A DNA stretch of 64,000 nucleotides from Pirellulales bacterium (GCA_022844125.1 JALHMI010000008.1:62001-126000); one strand, 5' to 3'; positions 26,725 through 36,864 are shown, counted from the first letter of the stretch. Numbers and translations are program-made. The notes: generated by a model from the sequence alone, not told the origin.

Positions 26725-27077
26725 CGGCAGGATTTCCGCAGCGTTGCGCCGCTAGCCCTGGCCGAATGCCACCGGTGCTGCGGAGCAGTCACCGGTGCAC
26801 GTCACGACTATTTGAGCTCGCCGCGCAGACCGTGCTGACATTCCCAGAAGCACACGGGTGAGCCACCTGTGGCACTCAGCTCGCATGTTTTGGGAGCACG
26901 GCATGACAATCCGCCTGCCGCATCTTAACCGCGCATTTTCCGCCGCTGGCGTGCCGCTCGCTTGCTTCCCCTGTGGGGCGGCCTTATAACTTCCCCTGGA
27001 TTCCCAGCCAGGAGTCCACCACAACTCAATTGCAATTCCACCGTTTTTCATCCCCAGTCATCCGAAGGGGGTCTCGC
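26725..27077. other. Intergenic region with dispersed-repeat fragments
   Basis: About 350 bp upstream of the dehydrogenase operon with no gene. It holds a hairpin at 26767-26799 built on two copies of CACCGGTG around CTGC/GCAG. It also holds a segment at 26853-26874 (GGGTGAGCC and ACCTGTGGCAC) that matches the core of the terminal repeats of the element at 38.1-38.2 kb. The operon promoter presumably lies in the AT-richer last 100 bp, but I cannot place it. Confidence 0.5.
26767..26799. repeat. Hairpin repeat with two CACCGGTG palindromes
   Basis: CACCGGTG occurs at 26770-26777 and 26790-26797; CTGC (26778-26781) pairs with GCAG (26785-26788) around GGA. The whole forms a near-continuous stem. 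It sits downstream of the small exported gene and has no T-run. Confidence 0.55.
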
Positions 27078-27698
27078 ATGAGCAAGCCCGATGAAACGGG
27101 GCGCGGCAGGTCCGGCGTCAGCCGTCGCGCATTCTTGAAAGGCTCTGGCGCCGCCGCGGCCGCCACGGCCATGACCGGTGCGCCCGGCCTGGAAGCCGAA
27201 GCCCAGGGCGCGGAGCCCGTCGCCGGTCTCACCACGATCACACTCACCGTCAACGGCACGCCGCACAAGGTTGAAGTCGAGCCGCGCACCACGCTGCTCG
27301 AAGCCCTGCGAATGGGCCTTAACCTGACCGGGGCCAAGCCGATCAGCGTCGATGGCGCCAGCGGCGGCAGCCTCGTGCTCGTCGACGACAAGCCCACCAG
27401 TGCGAACACGGTGCTCGCGATGGACATGGTCGGCAAGAAGATCGTGACCGTCGAAAGCCTGATCTCGGGCGACAGAGTCGACGCTGTGCCGATGGCTTTC
27501 GTGCATCACGATGCTTCGCAGTGCGGCTTCTGCACGCCGGGCTTCATCATTGCGGTCAAAGCGTTCCTGGCCAAGAATCCCAAGGCCACGGAGGCAGAAA
27601 TTCGCGCCGGGCTGAACGGCAACCTCTGCCGCTGCGGCACGTATGCCAACATCATTCCCGCGGTCCTCGAAGTTGTGAAAGGAGGCGGCAATGGTTGA
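27078..27698 (+). CDS. Tat-exported small [2Fe-2S] subunit of a xanthine-dehydrogenase-family enzyme, first cluster lost
   Basis: 206 residues from ATG 27078. A twin-arginine signal (SRRAFLKGSG, then an Ala-rich h-region) shows Tat export of the folded complex. The plant-ferredoxin domain (about 50-125) keeps the fold and spacing (C-x4-C-x2-C-x11-C), but every ligand is replaced: Ser90, Ser95, Ser98 and Asn110. The second, helical [2Fe-2S] domain is intact, with CGFC (C149, C152) and CRC (C184, C186). So electrons from the molybdenum site would pass through one cluster only. The downstream large subunit overlaps by 8 bp. The family oxidises purines, aldehydes or N-heterocycles; the substrate is unknown. 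Confidence 0.92.
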   Translation: MSKPDETGRGRSGVSRRAFLKGSGAAAAATAMTGAPGLEAEAQGAEPVAGLTTITLTVNGTPHKVEVEPRTTLLEALRMGLNLTGAKPISVDGASGGSLVLVDDKPTSANTVLAMDMVGKKIVTVESLISGDRVDAVPMAFVHHDASQCGFCTPGFIIAVKAFLAKNPKATEAEIRAGLNGNLCRCGTYANIIPAVLEVVKGGGNG

Positions 27699-29892
27699 GT
27701 ACGTATGGCCGAGTAAAGAGGACAGCTCCGTCCTTGGCAAAAGCATCGACAAGATCGACGGTGTGCCCAAGTGCACTGGCACCGCCAAGTACAGCTACGA
27801 CATCAATCCCGACAAGGTGGCCATCGCCCGCGCGCTCGGCTGCCCGCACGCCCATGCCAAGCTGAAGTCGCTCGACCTCAGCAAGGCCGAGAAAGTTCCC
27901 GGCGTCGTGGCCGTTTCCGCAATGAAGAAAGTCGGAGACGAAATTCAATGGCAGGGCGACCTGATCGCCGTGGTCGTGGGTGACACCGAAGGCGCCGTGG
28001 CCGAAGGCCTCGATGCCATCGTGGCCGAGTACGAACAGCTCGACGTGTTCGTTGAAGATGCAAACCTCGAAGCCGCCGAAGCGGCCGGACGCACCGCCAA
28101 GGCAGGCGGCAAAGTTCAGCTCGAGAAAGAGCCCGACGGGGACGATCCCGACTTCGAAGAGAAGGAGCTCGCCCGGCTGTTCAAGGAATCGGCCGCCGTG
28201 GTCGAAGGTCGCTACGGCATCGCCGCGATCACGCACATGTGCCTCGAACCTCACGGCTCCACCTGCGAGTGGAAGGACGGCAAGCTCACGGCCCATCTCT
28301 CGACGCAGAACGTTTCGGGCACGGCCGGCCAGTTCGCTGCGCCGCTGAAGGTGACGGCCGACGACGTCACGGTGCACTGCGACTACATCGGCGGCGGTTT
28401 TGGCAGCAAGTTCGCCGTCGATCGCTGGGATTCGCTGGCCGCGCAGCTCTCCAAGGATCTCGGCCGCCCGGTCAGGCTGATGCTCGACCGCGACCTGGAG
28501 CTGAAGAACGGTGGCGCCAGGCCATCGGGTTATGCCGAGTCCAAGGTTGGCGCCGACAAGGACGGAGTGATCAAGGTTTGGGATACGCACTTCTTGAGTG
28601 CCGGCGGTTTCGGCGGCGCGCCGGTTAATCAGTCGGTCATTCCCTATGTCATCGTTCCGCCGAACTATCGTCGTCGCGGCACGAACGTGAAAATCAACAC
28701 GGCGCCGGTCCGGGCCTGGCGTGCTCCGAACCATCCGCAAGGCTGTGCCATGACCCAAACGGCGATCGACGACATCGCCGCCAAGCTGGGACTCGATAGC
28801 TACGACGTTTTCGAGCGCAACCTGGTCAATGTCGAAGACAAGGATCGCCGCGGCGTGTATGCCGAAGAAATGAAGATCGCCGCCAAGCTGATCGATTGGA
28901 AGGCCAAGTGGCATCCGCACGGCAAGGGCGATAAAAAAGGCTCGGTCGTCAGTGGTCTGGGCATGGCTCTGCACACTTGGGGTGGCGGCGGACATCCGTC
29001 GACCTGCATGGTCAAGATCCATCCCGATGGCGGCGTCGAAACCTTTATCGGCAGCCAGGATCTCGGCACCGGCACCCGCACCGTGATCGCCATCGTGCTT
29101 GCCGAAACGTTCGGCCTCCCGGTTGAAGCCATCAAGGTCAACATCGGCAGCTCGAAGTATCCGGCCTCGGGTCCCTCGGGCGGCAGCACCACGGTCGGCG
29201 GGGTGAGCGAATCGAGTCGGCATGCAGGGCTCGACGCGCTGGTTCAATTGAACGAGAAGGTTGCTTCGAAGCTCGGCGTTCCGGCCGAGTCGCTCGTGGC
29301 CAAGGGCGGACGCATTCATGCCAAGGACGACGCCGAGAAGGGCCTCTCCTGGAAAGAAGCGTGCAGCCTGCTGGGCATGTCCCCGCTGGAAGTCACCAGC
29401 AAGGGGGCTCCGGGCCGCAATTCGAAGCTTTCCAGCTCCGGTGTGGGCGGCGTGCAGATGGCCGAGGTTGAAGTCGACCGCGAGACCGGCCAGGTGAAGA
29501 TGAAGAAGTTCGTTACCGTGCAGGACATGGGTTTGGTCGTAAACCATAAGACGGCAGTCAGCCAGATCTATGGCGCCATGGTGATGGGCGTGGCTTACGC
29601 CCTGTTCGAAGAACGGCTCATGGATCCTCGCACGGGAGCGTTTCTCAACTCCGAGATTGCCGATTACCGCCTGCCGCGGCTCGGCGACATCGGTGAGTTC
29701 GTGGTCGAGATTTATGAGCCCGAGAGCGAGCGCGCTCGCGGCGTGATTGGTTTGGGCGAGCCGCCGGTCATCGGGCCGGGCGCCGCGATCTCGAATGCCG
29801 TGGCCAATGCGCTGGGCGTTCGCGTGCCGGTGCTGCCGCTCACCCCGAAGCGCGTTCTGGACTCCCTGCAACTTGCGGCGAGGAATGCCTGA
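27691..29892 (+). CDS. Molybdopterin-binding large subunit, xanthine dehydrogenase family
   Basis: 733 residues, with AAAGGAGG upstream inside the previous gene. It begins with the family lead-in SVLGKSIDKIDGVPKCTGTAKYSYDI. The a/b hammerhead and Moco domains follow, with GGGFGSK at 234-240, RAWRAPNHPQ, GSQDLGTGTRTVIAIVLAE, the GPSGGSTTVGGV loop and the catalytic Glu in GLGEPPVIGPGAAISNAV (E690). It has no signal peptide and would be carried out by the Tat leader of the small subunit. It hydroxylates a small organic substrate at a Mo centre. It is shorter than fused eukaryotic XDH because the FeS and FAD parts are separate genes. Confidence 0.95.
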   Translation: MVEYVWPSKEDSSVLGKSIDKIDGVPKCTGTAKYSYDINPDKVAIARALGCPHAHAKLKSLDLSKAEKVPGVVAVSAMKKVGDEIQWQGDLIAVVVGDTEGAVAEGLDAIVAEYEQLDVFVEDANLEAAEAAGRTAKAGGKVQLEKEPDGDDPDFEEKELARLFKESAAVVEGRYGIAAITHMCLEPHGSTCEWKDGKLTAHLSTQNVSGTAGQFAAPLKVTADDVTVHCDYIGGGFGSKFAVDRWDSLAAQLSKDLGRPVRLMLDRDLELKNGGARPSGYAESKVGADKDGVIKVWDTHFLSAGGFGGAPVNQSVIPYVIVPPNYRRRGTNVKINTAPVRAWRAPNHPQGCAMTQTAIDDIAAKLGLDSYDVFERNLVNVEDKDRRGVYAEEMKIAAKLIDWKAKWHPHGKGDKKGSVVSGLGMALHTWGGGGHPSTCMVKIHPDGGVETFIGSQDLGTGTRTVIAIVLAETFGLPVEAIKVNIGSSKYPASGPSGGSTTVGGVSESSRHAGLDALVQLNEKVASKLGVPAESLVAKGGRIHAKDDAEKGLSWKEACSLLGMSPLEVTSKGAPGRNSKLSSSGVGGVQMAEVEVDRETGQVKMKKFVTVQDMGLVVNHKTAVSQIYGAMVMGVAYALFEERLMDPRTGAFLNSEIADYRLPRLGDIGEFVVEIYEPESERARGVIGLGEPPVIGPGAAISNAVANALGVRVPVLPLTPKRVLDSLQLAARNA

Positions 29893-29973
29893 CGCCACGC
29901 GACCGACTGATTCGGATCGCTTGCGTTCGTCGTTCTCACCTCAACCAGATAAGCAAAGCATTCAGGAGCACTC

Positions 29974-30966
29974 ATGAAAGCTTTCGAATATGCCTCGCCC
30001 CGCACCGAGCGGGAAGTCCTCGAACTGCTCTCGGCCGACCGCGGGCACACCGAGATCCTGGCCGGCGGCACCGACCTGATCGGCCTGATGAAAAAGATGA
30101 TCGTCAAGCCCGATCGCGTGGTCAGCTTGAACCGCGTCGACTCGCTGAAGACGATCGACGCCAACTCGACCGCAGTCCATGTTGGCGCGATGGTCACGCT
30201 CGAAGATCTGGCCGACAATCCGATTTGCGAGTTTTATCCCGCGATTCGCCAGGCGATTGGCGAGATGGCCAGCCAGCAGCTTCGCGCGCAGGGCACCGTC
30301 GGCGGTGAACTGTGCCAGCGACCGCGGTGCTGGTTCTTCCGTGACAAGCGGGGCCTGCTGGCCGAGCGCGGCCGGGCGGTGGAGGAAGGCGACAACCGCT
30401 TTCACGCCATCTTTGGCAACCGCGGTCTGGCGAAGTTTTCGGCCCCCTCGCGGCTCGCGCCGGCGCTCATCGCGCTCGACGCTCGCGTGCGAATCCTGGG
30501 ACCGAATCCCGGCGATGAAACGTTGATGCCGCTGGAAGTGTTCTATCGCACACCCAAGAGCGAGCGCGAACGGGAACATACGCTCGAGCCGAACCAGTTC
30601 GTTTCGCAAGTGATCCTGCCGCATCCCGAGGGCCGAGTGAGTGCGTCGTACGAAGTGCGGCACGGCATGGGCCCCGAGTATCCGCTGGTGGCTGCGGCAG
30701 CTTCGGTCCTCGTCACGGGCGGCATCGTTCGTGAAGCCCGCATCGCGTTGGGGCAGGTGGCTCCGACGCCGTGGATTTCGCGCGAGGCGATCGACGCGAT
30801 TGTCGGCCTGCCGATCAACTACGAGACGGCCGAAGCGGCAGGTCAGGCTGCGGTGAGCGTGGCCAGCCCGCTGTCGCACAACGAGTACAAGGTGCAACTC
30901 GCCAAGGTCGCGGTGAAGCGGGCCCTGCTGAAGGCGGCCGGACTCGAAACCGGCGGCCTGTCGTAA
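29974..30966 (+). CDS. FAD-binding medium subunit, xanthine dehydrogenase/CODH family
   Basis: 330 residues, ATG preceded by AGGAG. The FAD site motif is AGGTDLIGLMK (about 28-38), then QLRAQGTVGGELCQRP with TVGG. It carries C114 and C119 in GELCQRPRCWFFRD, a form known from subunits related to 4-hydroxybenzoyl-CoA reductase, where extra cysteines hold a cluster; that comparison is by motif only. C-terminal CO-dehydrogenase-type domain: VRHGMGPEYPLVAAAASVLV and ARIALGQVAPTPW. It accepts electrons from the small subunit and passes them to an unknown acceptor. Third gene of the operon. Confidence 0.93.
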   Translation: MKAFEYASPRTEREVLELLSADRGHTEILAGGTDLIGLMKKMIVKPDRVVSLNRVDSLKTIDANSTAVHVGAMVTLEDLADNPICEFYPAIRQAIGEMASQQLRAQGTVGGELCQRPRCWFFRDKRGLLAERGRAVEEGDNRFHAIFGNRGLAKFSAPSRLAPALIALDARVRILGPNPGDETLMPLEVFYRTPKSEREREHTLEPNQFVSQVILPHPEGRVSASYEVRHGMGPEYPLVAAAASVLVTGGIVREARIALGQVAPTPWISREAIDAIVGLPINYETAEAAGQAAVSVASPLSHNEYKVQLAKVAVKRALLKAAGLETGGLS

Positions 30967-30986
30967 GCGTTAATCCCGCAGCGTAT

Positions 30987-31017
<31 letters not shown>

Positions 31018-31101
31018 TCCCTTTGAATTCACCTTGCAAGTGACTTGCCGAACGGCTCGTTTTTCTTGGCGACCAACCGGTTCGCTGATTTAAACGATTG
31101 A

Positions 31102-31356
31102 ATGTCAAAGGACCAAACCATGCCCTACAGCCGATCGTTCGACGAAGAAGAAGGTCCGGTTCAAATCGTGTGCCGGCATCTGCGGTCGAAGGCCATCTAC
31201 GTCGCCGGCCAGATGGAACCCGGTCTCGAGCAGGAAACGATGGGGAGCGGCCACTGTTGGTGCAACCAAACCCAGCACATCCTGGGGCCCGACGACACCC
31301 TGGTGGACCGTCGCGGTTGCAACAGCGGCCGGGCGTGCTACGAGGCGGTGTTGTAG
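31102..31356 (+). CDS. Small cysteine-containing hypothetical protein
   Basis: 84 residues; an ATG at 31120 (MPYSRSF) is an alternative start. No family recognised. It has five cysteines: one in VCRHLRSKAIYV, then CWC in SGHCWCNQTQ, then GCNSGRACYEAVL. They could bind a metal. Codon use matches the neighbours. It follows the dehydrogenase operon by about 135 bp and might be its last gene. A 23-bp inverted repeat directly after the stop would end transcription. Confidence 0.65.
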   Translation: MSKDQTMPYSRSFDEEEGPVQIVCRHLRSKAIYVAGQMEPGLEQETMGSGHCWCNQTQHILGPDDTLVDRRGCNSGRACYEAVL

Positions 31357-31366
31357 AACAACGCAG

Positions 31367-31438
31367 GCCCCCCGGCAAAGCCGGGGGCTGCCGGTCATCG
31401 GGCCGCCCCGCGAATAGCCCCCGGCTTTGCCGGGGGGC
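31367..31438. terminator. Bidirectional hairpin from two inverted GCCGGGGGC repeats
   Basis: The 23-nt sequence at 31367-31389 recurs as an exact reverse complement at 31416-31438, separated by 26 nt. Each arm is itself near-palindromic (CCCCGGC-AAA-GCCGGGG). It sits between converging genes (a small hypothetical on plus, an isomerase on minus), where it could terminate both. Related single copies occur at 32602 and 36866. Confidence 0.7.
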
Positions 31439-31466
31439 TCCTCTGCCGTAGCAACTCGAATCGGCT

Positions 31467-32465
<999 letters not shown>

Positions 32466-32601
32466 GCCTTGTTTGCTCCTTGCAGCAAGCGAATCCATTG
32501 CGACTGGAGACTATTTTGACATGTCGAGTCCGGCGTGCAACCGCAGGATCTTGGCGGTGGCCGGGTTGGTCGGACGCTGGCAGCGTCGCCAAAAGAAAGA
32601 A

Positions 32602-32623
32602 CCCCGCCGGCAGAGCCGGGGGC
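32602..32623. repeat. GCCGGGGGC palindromic repeat copy
   Basis: CCCCGCCGGCAGAGCCGGGG followed by GCT; same family as the copies at 31367, 31416 and 36866, with one internal change. It lies in the divergent region upstream of the oxidoreductase start. Confidence 0.7.
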
Positions 32624-32690
32624 TATTAAGCACATCCCGTCAGGCGTTACCTTGATGGGCTCACGCCAGCTTCACCCCGCAAACTATCCC

Positions 32691-33809
32691 ATGCCCACCA
32701 AGACCTCGCAGCCCATCCGCATCGGCATCATCGGCTCCGGTGCCGTCAGCGACTATCACCACGTGCCCGCCATCCGGCTCGATCCCCGGGCCACGCTCAC
32801 GGCTGCCTGCGACGCCAACGCCGACCTGCTGGCCAAGCGTAAGAACGAGTGGGACGTGAACCTCGTGAGCACCGATCCCGAGGTGATCTGCGCGAGCCCA
32901 GACGTGGACGCCGTGATCATCGCCACGCCGAATTTCACCCACCGTGCGATCGCCGAATCGGCCGCCCGGCACGGCAAGCACATCATGTGCGAAAAGCCGC
33001 TGGGTCTGAACGCGGGCGAAGTCCGCTCGATGTACGAAGCAGCTCGCGACGCGAACGTCGTCCATATGACGGCCTTCACCTACCGCTTCGCGCCATCGAT
33101 GCGGTACCTCAAGCACCTGGTCGGCGGCGGCGCGCTGGGCGAGCCGCGGCATTTTCGCAGTCAGCGGTTTCTCGATTGGCCCGAGACCAGCTGGGGCTGG
33201 CGGCAGTACCAGCATCTGGCCGGGGCTGGCGATCTGTTCGACATGACGATCCACCGGATCGACTTCGCGCAGGACTTGCTGGGGCCAATCGCTCGGGTCA
33301 CAGGGGCCCTGGCCCGATTCGCGCCGCGCACGCGGACGGTCGACGGCAAGCCGTGCGAGCCATCGAACGTGGATGACTGGTCGAGCATCCTGGGCGAGTT
33401 CACCTGCGGGGCGACCGGCGTCTGGGAGGGCACCACGCTAGCAAAGGGCTACGGCCGCGACGGATTCGGCCACGAGTGGGCCGAGATCAACGGCTCCGAG
33501 GGCTCGGCCGTCTACCAGCTTCACGAGCCCAACACGATCCTGGTCGGCAAGACCGGCCAGGACCTCGCGCCGGTCACCGTGCCTGCCGAATTCCTTAAGC
33601 CGGCGGAAAGTCCCCGCAATCCGGCAGACGGCAAGCCGGCCACGGTTTTCCGCTACGACCTGGTGTGGGAATTCGTCTCGGCAATCGTCGAGGGTCGCGG
33701 CGCCGTGCCCGACTTTTACGACGGCCTCAGGGCCCAGCGTGTGGCCGACGCCGTGATCGAGTCGTACGCCCAACGGCGCTGGTTGGAGCTGGGCGAAGAG
33801 CCGCGCTGA
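32691..33809 (+). CDS. Gfo/Idh/MocA-family oxidoreductase
   Basis: 372 residues from ATG 32691, chosen because the Rossmann fold begins soon after (IRIGIIGSGAVSDYHHVPAIRL); an ATG at 32655 would add 12 residues. The family segment is HIMCEKPLGLNAGEV (EKP), then MTAFTYRFAPSMRYLK. The substrate domain has GAGDLFDMTIHRIDFAQDLLG with the catalytic Asp/His, and DWSSILGEFTCGATGVWEGTT. It probably oxidises a sugar or cyclitol with NAD(P). The divergent isomerase gene suggests a shared catabolic route. Confidence 0.93.
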   Translation: MPTKTSQPIRIGIIGSGAVSDYHHVPAIRLDPRATLTAACDANADLLAKRKNEWDVNLVSTDPEVICASPDVDAVIIATPNFTHRAIAESAARHGKHIMCEKPLGLNAGEVRSMYEAARDANVVHMTAFTYRFAPSMRYLKHLVGGGALGEPRHFRSQRFLDWPETSWGWRQYQHLAGAGDLFDMTIHRIDFAQDLLGPIARVTGALARFAPRTRTVDGKPCEPSNVDDWSSILGEFTCGATGVWEGTTLAKGYGRDGFGHEWAEINGSEGSAVYQLHEPNTILVGKTGQDLAPVTVPAEFLKPAESPRNPADGKPATVFRYDLVWEFVSAIVEGRGAVPDFYDGLRAQRVADAVIESYAQRRWLELGEEPR

Positions 33810-33929
33810 TCGCGCGCAGGCCACCTGGCGCCCGGCCGCGCGTTGGCGTATTCAATCGCGCGAACGTTCGGTAAGATTCCGTGCATGGCTCAAACACCGA
33901 ACCGGGGCACCCTGCTGCGGCATACCCTG

Positions 33930-34901
33930 ATGGGGATGCAGATTACGGCGACCGGCAGCTACGCCCCGCCCAACGTCGTGACGAACGAGGACCTCGTCCC
34001 GCTTGGTCTCGATCCCGAATACGTTTTTCGCCGCACGGGCATTCGTGAGCGCCGGCATGCGCCGCCCGAGATCGCCACGAGCGACATGTGCTACTTCTCG
34101 GCCCAGCAGTGCTTCGAGAGGTCTGGCGTTTCGCCGGCGGACATCGACCTGCTGGTGGTGGGCACCGTCTCGCCGGACTGGCATATCGCCTCGACCGCGG
34201 CGGTGCTGCAGGACCGGCTGGGAATGCGCTGCGGCGCGATCGAGATCGCTTCGGCCTGTGCGGGCTTCATGTACGCCCTGAGCACGGCGGCGCAGTACAT
34301 CGCCACCGGGGCCAGCCAGCGGGCGCTCGTGATGGGAGCCGACTGCTGCTCGCGCGTGATCCACAAGGAAGTGCCGAAGACGTTCCTGTTGTTTGGCGAT
34401 GGCGGCGGGGCCGTGATCCTGGAGAAAGGCACCCAGCAGCAAGGGCTGTTGGCCTACTGCCTGGGGGCCGAGGGCGCGGGGGCCGAGCAACTGTACATCA
34501 AGATGGGCGGTTCGCGCGAGCCGGCTTCGCACGAGGGGATCGACCGGCTGGACCACTCGCTCTACATGGACGGCAAGGCCGTCTATAAATGGGCCACGCG
34601 CGTCCTGAGCGAGAGCATCATCGACGTGCTGGAGCAGGCCCAGCTCAAGCTCGAAGACATCGACCTGTTCGTACCGCACCAGGCCAACCTGCGGATCATC
34701 GAGGCCTCGGCTGACTACCTGGGCATCGACCGCGATAAGATCATCATCAACGTCGACCGCTACGGCAACACTTCCGGTGGCAGCGTGCCGCTCGCTCTCG
34801 ACGAAGCCTATCAGGCCGGCCGGATCAAGCCGGGCGACAAGGTGCTGATGAGCGGCTATGGCGCGGGATTGAGCTGGGGCACGGCGATTTTCGCGTGGTA
34901 A
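33930..34901 (+). CDS. FabH-like 3-oxoacyl-ACP synthase III
   Basis: 323 residues. The start MGMQITATGSYAPP is typical for KAS III proteins; upstream in-frame starts at 33885 and 33843 lack support. The catalytic triad is present: Cys110 (IEIASACAGFMYAL), His250 (DLFVPHQANLRIIEA), Asn280 (VDRYGNTSGGSVPLAL). LLFGDGGGAVIL and the glycine-rich end SGYGAGLSWGTAIF are also typical. It starts fatty acid (or a related polyketide-like) chain synthesis by condensing acyl-CoA with malonyl-ACP. It is alone, without other fab genes, so a specialised role is possible. Confidence 0.93.
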   Translation: MGMQITATGSYAPPNVVTNEDLVPLGLDPEYVFRRTGIRERRHAPPEIATSDMCYFSAQQCFERSGVSPADIDLLVVGTVSPDWHIASTAAVLQDRLGMRCGAIEIASACAGFMYALSTAAQYIATGASQRALVMGADCCSRVIHKEVPKTFLLFGDGGGAVILEKGTQQQGLLAYCLGAEGAGAEQLYIKMGGSREPASHEGIDRLDHSLYMDGKAVYKWATRVLSESIIDVLEQAQLKLEDIDLFVPHQANLRIIEASADYLGIDRDKIIINVDRYGNTSGGSVPLALDEAYQAGRIKPGDKVLMSGYGAGLSWGTAIFAW

Positions 34902-34913
34902 CCGATTCTTCAT

Positions 34914-34943
34914 TTGGTCGGCACGCCGGCTGACATATATACT
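34914..34943 (+). promoter_or_regulatory. Candidate sigma70-type promoter for the M3 peptidase gene
   Basis: TTGGTC (34914-34919), an 18-bp spacer and TATACT (34938-34943), about 70 bp before the ATG at 35015. A 6-bp stem (TTGGCT/AGCCAA, 34944-34963) follows immediately in the leader. Confidence 0.5.
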
Positions 34944-35014
34944 TTGGCTGATTCCATAGCCAATTTGCGCGCGTCCTTCGGCCGCGCTTTTCATCAAGCA
35001 CTCACGCGAGCACC

Positions 35015-36820
35015 ATGATTGCTAAAGTCAAAACGCTGCCGCCCCGCGCCAAGGTCAAGACTGAAGACACCTGGGATCTCGAAAGCCTGTTTGCTTCGGA
35101 TACGGCCTGGGAAACGGCTTTCAAGAAGTGGGAAAAGCAGATCGACAGGTATGAGGACTATCGCGGCAAGCTCGGCGACGACGCCAAGACGCTGGCCGCG
35201 TGCCTGAAGTTCGACACCGAGTTCGAACGCGCTGGCGAAAAGCTCGGTACCTACGCCTTCCTCAAGACGACCGAGGACATGGCCAATAGCACTTACCAGC
35301 GCATGCAGGGACGCTACCGCAATGTTGCCAGCCGCGCGGGCCAGGCGGCCAGCTACATCCGGCCCGAGATCATGGACATTCCCGAAGCGACGATGCAGAA
35401 GTTTCTCGCATCGAAGGTGCTGGCCGAATTCAAGCTGCTGCTTGAGCAACTGCTCCGCTACAAGGCCCACACGCTCAACAAGGGCGAAGAAAAGCTGCTG
35501 GCAATGCAGGCCGAGATGTCGGATGCGGCCAACCAGATTTTTCGCCAGTTGACCGATGCGGACATGAAGTGGGGCACGATCAAGAACGAACGGGGCGAAC
35601 TGGTCGAGCTGAGCAACTCCACGTTCAGCTCGTTCCTGCAATCGCCTGACCGCAAGGTCCGCAAGAAAGCCTTCCACGAGTATTACACGCAGTTCAAGTC
35701 GCACGAAAACACGCTGGCCGCGGCGCTCTCAGGCTCCGTGCAGCGCGATGTGTACTACGCCCGGGCAAGGAATTACCCGAGCGCCCTCGAGGCCTCGCTG
35801 TTTCACGACAAGGTGCCGGCGTCGGTGGTGACGAACTTGATCGGCTCCGTGCACAAGCATCTGCCGGCGCTGTACCGCTACTACGACTTGCGGCGGCGGA
35901 AGATGGAGCTGCGCGACATCCATCACTACGATACCTATGTGCCGATCCTCAGCGAGCTCAAGAGCAAGCACACCTGGCAGCAGGCCGTCAAGCTGGTGAT
36001 CAAGGCGATCGAACCCTTGGGCAGCGAGTACTGTGGCATCCTCGAACGCGGTTTGAACGGCCGCTGGAGCGATCGCTATCCGAACCAGGGAAAACAGAGC
36101 GGCGCCTTCAGTTGCGGATCGTTCGACGGCGATCCCTACATCCTGATGAACTATCAGCCCGACGTGCTCGACCACGTGTTCACGCTCGCCCACGAGGCGG
36201 GGCACTCGATGCACAGTCACTACTCGGCCAAGCATCAGCCCTTCCAGTATTACAACTACACGATCTTCGTCGCCGAAGTGGCCAGCACGTTCAATGAGCA
36301 GTTGCTCGCTCGGCACATGATGAAGAACGCCAAGAGCGACAAGGAACGAGCATTCCTGATCAATCGCGAAATCGATTCGATCCGAGGGACAATCCTGCGG
36401 CAGACGATGTTCGCCGAGTTCGAGGGAGTCACGCACGCCCTGGCCGAAGCCGGCGAACCGCTCACGGTCGAGCGAATCAAGAGCGAGTATCGCAAGCTGC
36501 TCGAACAGTACTTCGGACCGGACTTCACACTCGACGACGAGCTCTCGCTCGAGTGCCTGCGGATTCCGCATTTCTATCGGGCGTTCTACGTCTACAAGTA
36601 CGCGACGGGACTTTCGGCCTCGATCGCGCTGGTGGAGCGTGTGACGAACGGCGGTAAAACCGAACTGAACGACTATCTCGGCTTTCTCAAGGGGGGCTGC
36701 TCGAAGTACCCGCTCGATCTGTTGCGTGGCGCCGGTGTTGATATGGAACAGCCCACGGCCGTTGACACGGCGCTCGACTATTTCGAGCGATTGGTCGGCG
36801 AGCTGGACGAATTGTTGTAA
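35015..36820 (+). CDS. pepF: Oligoendopeptidase F (M3B family)
   Basis: 601 residues, the normal PepF length. N-terminal helical region with DTWDLESLFASDTAWETAFKKWEKQI, then LLRYKAHTLNKGEEKLLA. Catalytic zinc site HEAGH at 393-397 in FTLAHEAGHSMHS; the third ligand is E421 in FVAEVASTFNEQLL. The C-terminal FYRAFYVYKYATGLSAS closes the substrate channel as in the family. Cytoplasmic zinc metallopeptidase that trims oligopeptides of roughly 7-17 residues. A plausible promoter lies 70 bp upstream. Confidence 0.95.
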   Translation: MIAKVKTLPPRAKVKTEDTWDLESLFASDTAWETAFKKWEKQIDRYEDYRGKLGDDAKTLAACLKFDTEFERAGEKLGTYAFLKTTEDMANSTYQRMQGRYRNVASRAGQAASYIRPEIMDIPEATMQKFLASKVLAEFKLLLEQLLRYKAHTLNKGEEKLLAMQAEMSDAANQIFRQLTDADMKWGTIKNERGELVELSNSTFSSFLQSPDRKVRKKAFHEYYTQFKSHENTLAAALSGSVQRDVYYARARNYPSALEASLFHDKVPASVVTNLIGSVHKHLPALYRYYDLRRRKMELRDIHHYDTYVPILSELKSKHTWQQAVKLVIKAIEPLGSEYCGILERGLNGRWSDRYPNQGKQSGAFSCGSFDGDPYILMNYQPDVLDHVFTLAHEAGHSMHSHYSAKHQPFQYYNYTIFVAEVASTFNEQLLARHMMKNAKSDKERAFLINREIDSIRGTILRQTMFAEFEGVTHALAEAGEPLTVERIKSEYRKLLEQYFGPDFTLDDELSLECLRIPHFYRAFYVYKYATGLSASIALVERVTNGGKTELNDYLGFLKGGCSKYPLDLLRGAGVDMEQPTAVDTALDYFERLVGELDELL

Positions 36821-36864
36821 GTGGCGGGCGTCGGGTCTAGCATTGAGCCCAGCGTTGCGTCGGG

